DNA of 9,045 bases from Helicobacteraceae bacterium (GTDB taxonomy: Bacteria > Campylobacterota > Campylobacteria > Campylobacterales > Sulfurimonadaceae), in NCBI GenBank assembly GCA_015488075.1, contig WFOM01000006.1, positions 1 to 9,045 of the forward strand, in the 5' to 3' direction. A program made the translations under genes and the position numbers. Positions 1 through 6,069 of the stretch are shown here, in pieces. The notes under the pieces were generated by a model that was given only the letters and a program-made list of their open reading frames with translations, did not search any database and had not been told where the DNA came from. The first letter of the stretch is position 1. Each line of letters begins with the position of its first letter.

Positions 1-71
1 CATTTAAGGTTGTGGAGGAGTTTTTAAAGAAAATTGATGGAGAGTCACTTTACGATAACTATAACCGATGA
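1..71 (+). CDS. folC: C-terminal end of probable folylpolyglutamate/dihydrofolate synthase (partial, 5' end outside window)
   Basis: The frame with codons starting at base 3 stays open from the window edge to TGA at 69-71 and encodes FKVVEEFLKKIDGESLYDNYNR. The split codon before it is nCA, compatible with Ser, so the segment could read (S)FKVVEEFLKK. That resembles the GSF-x-V-V-x-x-FL motif at the end of FolC proteins. In Campylobacter jejuni, as I recall, folC directly precedes the M23 peptidase, bactofilin and mfd genes, which is the order seen here. FolC adds glutamates to folates in the cytoplasm. The gene overlaps the next start codon by 35 nt. Only about 22 residues are visible, so the call rests on a short motif plus synteny. 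The competing frame 1 stops at 25-27 and gives no recognisable peptide. Confidence 0.65.
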   Translation, partial: FKVVEEFLKKIDGESLYDNYNR

Positions 72-942
72 AAGCGGTGTAAAACAATATAATGTCAAAA
101 AGTTTGTAAAAAAAGCACTTATTTATGCTTTTATGTTTATGGCTTTTTTGGCTGTTGTAGCCATTGTAACTATCTGGTATCTTAACTACTCTTTGAAAAA
201 AAGTGAAGCAAAAAAAGAAAATATAGAAAAAACTTACAAAGAGCTTTTGAAAAAAAACAAAGAACTTCAATTAAGCATAAGAGAAACAAAAATAAAGCTT
301 CAAAACAAAAAAACCGAGCTTGAAGAACTTTCAAATACTGTTTCTGATATAGAAACACTAATAGGGCTAAAACCTCAGGATAATATGCCGCTTACACAAC
401 GAGTCAATCTTACAAAGCTTACAAGTGAAAACATAGCAACGATTTTACAGTTTATACCAAACGGTTCACCTGTTGAGTATAAGGGTATTACAAGCAGATA
501 TGGATGGAGAACGCATCCTACACTTAACAAAAGAGAGTTTCATCCGGGTGTAGATTTAAAAGCAAAGCTAAAAACTCCGATATATGCTACGGCTGACGGT
601 GTGGTAGAGTATGCAGGTTTTCACGGAAGTAGCGGTTACGGAAGGCTTATAATTATAGACAATAATTTCGGTTTTAAAACATATTTCGGGCATCTAAAAA
701 AGATAAGTGTAAAAATAGGTGACACCGTAAGCAAAGGTCAGCTTATAGGATATACCGGAAGTAGCGGACTAAGCAACGGACCACATCTTCATTATGAAGT
801 AAGATTTCTTCAAAGACCGCTAAATCCGTATTATTTTATAAAATGGGGAGTAGATAATTTTAATGATATATTTAAGAAGGAGAAAAATGTTCCATGGCAA
901 TCTTTAATAACGATGATGCAAAAAATAAAAGTAGTGAAATAA
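37..942 (+). CDS. Membrane-anchored M23 (LytM-type) peptidoglycan endopeptidase with coiled coil, Csd1-like
   Basis: 301 residues from ATG at 37. An in-frame TTG at 34 is possible, and the nearest Shine-Dalgarno-like GGAGGAG (14-20) is far from both. After a short cytoplasmic tail there is one hydrophobic segment (residues 27-49), then a lysine/glutamate-rich coiled coil (about 52-106), then a periplasmic M23 domain (about 148-265). All five active-site residues are present: zinc ligands H169 and D173 (HPGVD) and H252 of HLHYEV, with catalytic histidines H219 (FGHL) and H250. It should therefore be an active zinc endopeptidase that cuts peptide crosslinks in peptidoglycan. The next gene is a bactofilin, as for Helicobacter pylori csd1-ccmA, where the pair sets helical cell shape; a shape role here is inferred. 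The last 49 nt are shared with the bactofilin gene in another frame. Confidence 0.92.
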   Translation: MESHFTITITDESGVKQYNVKKFVKKALIYAFMFMAFLAVVAIVTIWYLNYSLKKSEAKKENIEKTYKELLKKNKELQLSIRETKIKLQNKKTELEELSNTVSDIETLIGLKPQDNMPLTQRVNLTKLTSENIATILQFIPNGSPVEYKGITSRYGWRTHPTLNKREFHPGVDLKAKLKTPIYATADGVVEYAGFHGSSGYGRLIIIDNNFGFKTYFGHLKKISVKIGDTVSKGQLIGYTGSSGLSNGPHLHYEVRFLQRPLNPYYFIKWGVDNFNDIFKKEKNVPWQSLITMMQKIKVVK

Positions 943-1304
943 CATCAAGCACCACCATAATAACTGTGGGTTCATCTATAAAAGGAGAGATTAATATAAG
1001 TTGCAATATGTATATTGACGGTGAGTTTGAGGGAACTATCAAGTCAACAAACGGAATGACGGTTGGAAAAAACGGAAAAGTAAACGGTGAACTTTACGGA
1101 AAGAAGATTATAATTCAGGGCGAAGTGCTTGGAAGTATAAATGTTGATCATGTTGAGATAAAATCAAACGGAGTGGTAAAAGGGAGTGTAACCGCAAACG
1201 AGTTTATAATAGAACCGGGCGGTGTATTTGAAGGAGAAAGCAAAAGAAAATCTTCACAGCCTGCACAAATTCAGGATGAAGAAAACAAAGAAAACAAAGA
1301 TTGA
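894..1304 (+). CDS. ccmA: Bactofilin family cytoskeletal protein (CcmA of Helicobacter type)
   Basis: 136 residues. The core (about 20-118) is a run of short glycine-spaced beta strands (VGSSIKGEI, IDGEFEGTI, VGKNGKVNGEL, IQGEVLGSI, IKSNGVVKGSV), the hallmark of the bactofilin right-handed beta helix. It is flanked by a short polar N-terminus and a K/E/Q-rich tail. Bactofilins polymerise without nucleotide on the inner face of the membrane and position cell-wall enzymes. The adjoining M23 peptidase is the likely partner, as in Helicobacter. The symbol means the curved-cell-morphology gene, not the cytochrome c maturation ccmA. The start MAIF is chosen because it resembles other epsilonproteobacterial bactofilins as I recall them. 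The ribosome binding site AAGGAG (877-882) lies 11 nt upstream, and another ATG (887) sits closer to it but stops after six codons. The gene begins inside the peptidase gene and its TGA shares an A with the mfd ATG. Confidence 0.93.
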   Translation: MAIFNNDDAKNKSSEITSSTTIITVGSSIKGEINISCNMYIDGEFEGTIKSTNGMTVGKNGKVNGELYGKKIIIQGEVLGSINVDHVEIKSNGVVKGSVTANEFIIEPGGVFEGESKRKSSQPAQIQDEENKENKD

Positions 1305-4273
1305 TGGTAGGTAGTTTTTTTAAATATATAGAGGATAAAAATCCTCTTGATATAGTTGTATGTGAAAACGAACAGGAATCAAAAAAACTATGTTCTGTTT
1401 TAGAGTTTTTTAAAAGAGATTATATAGTTTTTCCTGATTTTAGAGCTATAAAAGGTGATGACTTAAGAGTTTACCAAAAAGAACTGCACCAGCTTTTTGC
1501 ATCATTAAAAAAGTATTATGACAACAAAAACAAGCCTATTATAATCTCTCCACTTAAAACTTTACTCTATAACCTTCCAAAAAAAGAGCTTTTTAGTGAG
1601 TTTAGTCTATCTTTTGGTCAAGATATAGATCTGGATAAATTAAAATCGAAGCTTTTATATTGGGGGTATGAGTTTGTAGATATAGTTGAACTTCCGGGAG
1701 AAGTCTCTTTTAGAGGAGACATCATAGATATATACTCTCCAAATGCAAAACTCCCTTATCGCATAAGCCTGTTTGATACTGAGATAGAAGAGATAAAAGA
1801 GTTTGAACTTGATACTCAAAGAACAAAAAAAGATGAGTTAGACTCGGTTACTATAATACCTGCTTTTTTGTCACTGAATCAAAAACAGTATGAAGAGGTT
1901 TTAAATAGGGTTGTAAATTCCAAGTATACCGCACTTAACAAAGATATAGCTTCTCTTGGATTTTGGCATCTTGATGATCTGGCAGGAGATTTTTTAAAAG
2001 ACAAAAAGATTGTTTTGGCAAAAGATTTGAGTCTTGCTGTAGAAGAATCTTATGCTTTATCTAACCCAAATGTAGATAAATCTTACTTTTTAGATGCCGT
2101 TACTTTAAAAGATGATGAGATTTATAAAGAGATAGCACCTATAGATGTAAAAACTCTACTAAACATACATAAAGATAAAAAACGATACATCATATCTGCA
2201 AATGAAGCCACACTTAAACAACACTCCATTTTTAATTTGGATGACATAACTTATGTAAAAGCCGGATATATATTGAACCTTGTAACACCGGACAAACTTA
2301 TAGTCTCACTTAACAAAGAGGTTAAAAAAACAAGAAGAAAAAAAGCAACCATTTTGCTTGATGATTTGAAAAAAGGTGATTATGTCGTTCATGAAGATTA
2401 TGGTGTAGGGGTGTTTAAAGGTATAGAGAAAACCGAAATCTTAGGTGGTGTAAAAGATTTTGTGGTTATATCTTATCAAGGTGATGATAGAGTTATGCTT
2501 CCTGTTGAAAACCTTGATATGATAGACAGATATATAGCCTCAAGCGGAAGTGTGCCGGTTGTAGATAAGCTTGGTAAAGGGGGATTTAGCAAACTAAAAG
2601 AGAATGTTAGAAGAAAACTTTTTGAAATAGCTTCAAAACTTATAAACATTGCCGCAAAAAGGGAGCTTATAAAAGCACCTAAGTTAGAATTTGATTATGA
2701 AGATATAAAAAAGTTTCAACAAAAAAGCGGATTTGTTTATACAGATGATCAGCTAAAAGCGGTTGATGATATAATAAGTGATCTTAGATCCCAAAAAGTA
2801 ATGGACAGACTCCTTAGCGGGGATGTCGGATTTGGCAAAACAGAAGTTGCAATGAATGCCATATATGCAACTTACAAAGCAGGGTATCAATCCGCTTTTA
2901 TAGTTCCTACTACACTTTTGTCTTCCCAGCATTACCGAACTCTCAAAGATAGGCTTGAAAAAGAGGGTGTAAAAGTAGCTAAATTTGACAGGTTTACTTC
3001 ATCAAAAGAAAAAAGTAGTATAAAAAAAGCCTTAAAAGAGGGTGAGATTGATCTTGTTATAGGAACTCATGCTTTATTTAACTTAGAGTTTAAAAACTTG
3101 GCACTTGTTATAGTTGATGAGGAGCATAAATTCGGTGTTAAACAAAAAGAGAAGATAAAAGAGCTTTATCATAATGTCCATATGCTTAGTATGAGTGCTA
3201 CACCGATTCCAAGAAGTCTTAATCAAGCACTAAGTAAGATAAAGAGTATGAGTGAACTTTTGACACCTCCAAGTATCAGGCAAGATATACGAACATTTGT
3301 TAAAGAGTGGGATGAAAAACTTGTTAAAGAGGTTATCTTAAGAGAGCTAAGGCGAGGAGGTCAGGTTTTTTATGTGCATAATTCGATCGAAAATATGCGA
3401 TTTAAACTAAAAGAGCTTGAGGAGTTGCTTCCTAGTCTTAGGATACTTGTTTTGCACTCTAAAGTAAATTCAAGCGAGAGTGAAAAAGAGATACTTCGTT
3501 TTGAAGCGGGTGAGTATGATCTACTTTTAGCTACTAGTATAGTTGAAAGCGGTATACATATGCCTAGAGTAAACACCATTATAGTTGATGGTGCAGATAG
3601 ATTCGGTATAGCCGATCTTCATCAACTTCGCGGAAGAGTAGGTAGAAAAAATGTTGAAGGGTTTGCTTACTTTTTAGTAAACGATAAAGAAAACATAACA
3701 GATGAGGCAAAAAAAAGACTCTTAGCACTAGAATCTAACTCATACCTTGGAAGTGGATCTGTTTTAGCTCATCATGATCTAGAGATAAGAGGTGGAGGAA
3801 ATTTAGTGGGTGATGCCCAAAGTGGACATATAAAAAATATAGGTTATTCGCTTTATCTAAAGATGCTCGAAGATGCCATAAGAGAGCTTAGCAATGAAAG
3901 TCTAGAAAAAGAGAAAAAGGTAGATATAAAACTATCAATATCTGCTTATATATCTGATGAACTTGTAAGTGAGGATAGACTAAGAGTTGATCTATACAGA
4001 AGACTCTCTTTGGCAAAAGATGTAAGTGAAGTTTATGAGATAGAAGAGGAGATAGAGGATAGATTTGGTAAACTAGATACCCCTACAAAGCAGTTTATAG
4101 ATTTGGTTGTTATAAAGATACTATCACTCAAAAAAGGTATAAAAACTATCATGAACTATACCCAAAATATAACATTTATTTATGAGGACGGAAGCAAAAA
4201 AACTCTAAAATCAAAAAGCAAAGACGATTTTGACATACTGGATGCAACCTTAAGAGAGTTAAGAGCTGCATAA
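1304..4273 (+). CDS. mfd: Transcription-repair coupling factor Mfd
   Basis: 989 residues from ATG 1304, which overlaps the bactofilin TGA as TGATG (translational coupling); an in-frame TTG at 1301 is less likely. Mfd is a DNA translocase that removes stalled RNA polymerase and recruits UvrA for nucleotide excision repair. Domains in order: UvrB-like N-terminal module (about 1-300; LPGEVSFRGDIIDIYSP at 130-146), CarD-like RNA polymerase interaction domain (about 350-425; GDYVVHEDYGVG at 358-369), SF2 translocase with Walker A GDVGFGKT (506-513), DEEH box (605-608), SATPIP (631-636), ESGI (748-751) and the motif VI arginines in QLRGRVGR (774-781), then the TRCF C-terminal domain (about 860-960). 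All key motifs are intact. The length is near Helicobacter and Campylobacter Mfd and shorter than the 1148-residue E. coli protein. There is no convincing terminator after the stop. Codons 4-15 contain a T7 run and a hairpin. Confidence 0.98.
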   Translation: MVGSFFKYIEDKNPLDIVVCENEQESKKLCSVLEFFKRDYIVFPDFRAIKGDDLRVYQKELHQLFASLKKYYDNKNKPIIISPLKTLLYNLPKKELFSEFSLSFGQDIDLDKLKSKLLYWGYEFVDIVELPGEVSFRGDIIDIYSPNAKLPYRISLFDTEIEEIKEFELDTQRTKKDELDSVTIIPAFLSLNQKQYEEVLNRVVNSKYTALNKDIASLGFWHLDDLAGDFLKDKKIVLAKDLSLAVEESYALSNPNVDKSYFLDAVTLKDDEIYKEIAPIDVKTLLNIHKDKKRYIISANEATLKQHSIFNLDDITYVKAGYILNLVTPDKLIVSLNKEVKKTRRKKATILLDDLKKGDYVVHEDYGVGVFKGIEKTEILGGVKDFVVISYQGDDRVMLPVENLDMIDRYIASSGSVPVVDKLGKGGFSKLKENVRRKLFEIASKLINIAAKRELIKAPKLEFDYEDIKKFQQKSGFVYTDDQLKAVDDIISDLRSQKVMDRLLSGDVGFGKTEVAMNAIYATYKAGYQSAFIVPTTLLSSQHYRTLKDRLEKEGVKVAKFDRFTSSKEKSSIKKALKEGEIDLVIGTHALFNLEFKNLALVIVDEEHKFGVKQKEKIKELYHNVHMLSMSATPIPRSLNQALSKIKSMSELLTPPSIRQDIRTFVKEWDEKLVKEVILRELRRGGQVFYVHNSIENMRFKLKELEELLPSLRILVLHSKVNSSESEKEILRFEAGEYDLLLATSIVESGIHMPRVNTIIVDGADRFGIADLHQLRGRVGRKNVEGFAYFLVNDKENITDEAKKRLLALESNSYLGSGSVLAHHDLEIRGGGNLVGDAQSGHIKNIGYSLYLKMLEDAIRELSNESLEKEKKVDIKLSISAYISDELVSEDRLRVDLYRRLSLAKDVSEVYEIEEEIEDRFGKLDTPTKQFIDLVVIKILSLKKGIKTIMNYTQNITFIYEDGSKKTLKSKSKDDFDILDATLRELRAA

Positions 4274-4299
4274 ATTTCCCCGTCTTTTTAAAGTAAATC

Positions 4300-4308
4300 T
4301 GATATAAT
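4300..4308 (+). promoter_or_regulatory. Probable sigma-70-type promoter of leuA (extended -10)
   Basis: TGATATAAT, a perfect TATAAT (4303-4308) preceded by TGn, lies in the 97-nt mfd-leuA gap. No -35 hexamer is found 16-18 nt upstream, only an AT-rich stretch, as is usual in Campylobacterota. The predicted start of transcription is about 4315. The same nine bases occur in the grpE promoter and in the divergent promoter of the AsmA-like gene. Confidence 0.65.
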
Positions 4309-4317
4309 TCCAATACG

Positions 4318-4345
4318 CAAAACAAGTAAGTAGCAGGTTGTTTTG
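4318..4345 (+). promoter_or_regulatory. Inverted repeat in the leuA 5' leader
   Basis: CAAAACAA (4318-4325) and TTGTTTTG (4338-4345) are perfect reverse complements, separated by 12 nt; in RNA a G-U pair would extend the stem outward. It begins a few bases after the predicted transcription start and ends 25 nt before the leuA ATG. It could be an RNA hairpin at the 5' end or a DNA operator. The stem is AT-rich and lacks a U tract, so it does not look like a terminator. Confidence 0.5.
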
Positions 4346-4370
4346 TAGTTTAAGTGTTTAAGGACAAGTT

Positions 4371-6044
4371 ATGAGTATGTTTGACAAAGTTCCAAAGGGT
4401 AAGTATAAACCTTATCCCAAAATAGATTTGCCTGATAGAAAATGGCCGGACAATGTTATAGAAAAAGCACCTATTTGGTGCAGTGTTGACTTAAGAGACG
4501 GAAACCAGGCATTGATTAACCCAATGAATATGGAAAAAAAACTTAAACTTTACAACCTGCTGCTTAAAATCGGATTTAAAGAGATAGAGGTTGGATTTCC
4601 TTCCGCTTCCAAAGTTGAGTATGATTTTTTAAGAAAGCTTGTTGATGATGATTTGATACCTGATGATGTAAGAGTCCAGGTGCTTGTTCAGGCAAGAGAA
4701 CATCTTATAGACAAAACATACGAAGCACTACAGGGAGTCAAAAAAGCGACGGTTCATTTGTATAACTCAACAAGTGTCGCTCAAAGAAAGATAGTTTTTC
4801 GAAAAGAAAAAGATGAGATTATTCAGTTGGCACTTGACGGTGTTGATATGATAAAAGAAAGGTTTAAAAACAGTGATGGCGATATAATGCTTGAGTATTC
4901 ACCTGAGAGTTTTACGGGAACAGAACTTGATTTTGCAGCAGAGATATGTAACCGTGTGGTTGAGAGATGGGGAGTGGGTGAAGATAAAAAAGTTATTATC
5001 AATTTACCTGCAACTGTAGAGATGGCAACACCAAACATATATGCGGATCAGGTTGAGTGGATGTCAAGACATCTTGAAGCAAGAGAACACATACTTATCT
5101 CAACACATACACACAATGACAGAGGAACAAGTGTGGCAGCAACAGAGCTTGCACTTCTTGCAGGAGCTGACAGGGTTGAGGGGACACTTTTGGCAAACGG
5201 TGAGAGAACAGGAAATGTGGATATAATAACTCTTGCTCTAAATATGTTTACACAGGGGATTGATCCTGAGCTTGATTTTAGCAATATAAATGAGGTAGCC
5301 GAGGTTGTAGAAGAGGTAACAGAGCTTCCTACACATCCAAGACACCCATATGTAGGCGAGCTTGTATATACAGCTTTTTCAGGCTCACATCAAGATGCCA
5401 TAAACAAAGGTTTGGCTTACCAGGAAGCCAAAGATGATCCTTTTTGGGAAGTGCCGTATCTGCCGATAGATCCAAGCGATGTCGGCAGAACCTATGAAAG
5501 CATTATAAGGATAAATGCACAGTCAGGCAAAGGTGGTATAGCCTATATAATGGAGAAAAAGTTCGGTTTTTCTCTTCCAAAAGCGATGCAGCCTGAGTTT
5601 GCAAGGGTTGTTCAGAAAAAATCTGATGAGGTAGTTCGTGAACTTAGTGATGAAGAGATTTTTGAACTTTTTGAAAAAACTTACCTTTATAACGAAGGCA
5701 GTATAAAACTTATAGACTTCAAAACAGAGATAAGCTCATCAAGCGATGTGGTAAAATGTGAGCTTACATATCTTTGTGGGGACAGAGAACTAAAAGCGAG
5801 CGGAAGCGGAAACGGACCTATAGATGCCTGTAAAAATGCTCTTGCAAAAGAGTGTGAATACAGCTTTAAAATAAAATCTTACAGTGAACACTCTTTGGGT
5901 GAGAAAAGCTCAGCCAAAGCAGTCGCATATATAGAGATAGAAGATGACAATTTTGGCAGATATTTTGGTGTCGGAGTTGACAGCGACATAACCATAGCAT
6001 CTATAAAAGCACTTTTTTGTTCATTAAACAGAGCTTTTGGATAA
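4371..6044 (+). CDS. leuA: 2-isopropylmalate synthase, type 2 (LeuA2)
   Basis: 557 residues. The enzyme condenses acetyl-CoA with 2-oxoisovalerate, the first committed step of leucine synthesis, in the cytoplasm. The N-terminus (KYKPYP, IDLPDRKWPD, KAPIWCSVDLRDGNQALI) is the signature of the actinobacterial/fungal-type subfamily. The HMGL-like TIM barrel covers about 30-310. Metal and catalytic residues are visible: R42-D43 in LRDGNQ, H246 and H248 in STHTHNDRG, and N282 in GERTGN. A linker leads to the C-terminal LeuA dimer/regulatory domain (about 430-557), so leucine feedback inhibition is likely. The start is ATG 4371, with AAGGA at 4360-4364 six bases upstream; the ATG two codons later has worse spacing. 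It has its own promoter and an inverted repeat in the leader, and ends in a strong terminator, so it is probably transcribed alone. No leucine-rich leader peptide was found. Confidence 0.97.
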   Translation: MSMFDKVPKGKYKPYPKIDLPDRKWPDNVIEKAPIWCSVDLRDGNQALINPMNMEKKLKLYNLLLKIGFKEIEVGFPSASKVEYDFLRKLVDDDLIPDDVRVQVLVQAREHLIDKTYEALQGVKKATVHLYNSTSVAQRKIVFRKEKDEIIQLALDGVDMIKERFKNSDGDIMLEYSPESFTGTELDFAAEICNRVVERWGVGEDKKVIINLPATVEMATPNIYADQVEWMSRHLEAREHILISTHTHNDRGTSVAATELALLAGADRVEGTLLANGERTGNVDIITLALNMFTQGIDPELDFSNINEVAEVVEEVTELPTHPRHPYVGELVYTAFSGSHQDAINKGLAYQEAKDDPFWEVPYLPIDPSDVGRTYESIIRINAQSGKGGIAYIMEKKFGFSLPKAMQPEFARVVQKKSDEVVRELSDEEIFELFEKTYLYNEGSIKLIDFKTEISSSSDVVKCELTYLCGDRELKASGSGNGPIDACKNALAKECEYSFKIKSYSEHSLGEKSSAKAVAYIEIEDDNFGRYFGVGVDSDITIASIKALFCSLNRAFG

Positions 6045-6069
6045 AACCGTTTGGGTTTTATCCTTTTTT
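6039..6069 (+). terminator. Intrinsic terminator of leuA
   Basis: GGATAAAACC (6039-6048), a 5-nt loop and GGTTTTATCC (6054-6063) form a perfect 10-bp stem followed by six T (6064-6069). The leuA TAA (6042-6044) lies inside the left arm. The T run overlaps the stop codon of the convergent gene (6068-6070). On the minus strand the stem is followed by AAAAGC rather than T, so it should work mainly for leuA. Confidence 0.9.

Noticed and set aside
105..260. A7-A8 runs in the peptidase gene as phase-variable tracts
   Set aside because: They encode Lys-rich coiled coil in an AT-rich genome, are short, and several equal runs occur; no sign of contingency use.
4..270. Minus-strand open frame of 88 codons opposite the peptidase gene
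   Set aside because: Phe/Tyr/Lys-rich low-complexity product of the complementary A-rich coiled-coil codons; a shadow of the M23 gene.
4338..4361. TTG-started peptide with two Leu codons as a leuA attenuator leader
   Set aside because: Only seven codons, no proper ribosome binding site, no leucine run and no terminator/antiterminator pair after it.
4823..5284. Two minus-strand frames and one plus-strand frame inside leuA
   Set aside because: They overlap highly conserved LeuA codons, show no ribosome binding site and no recognisable family; shadows.
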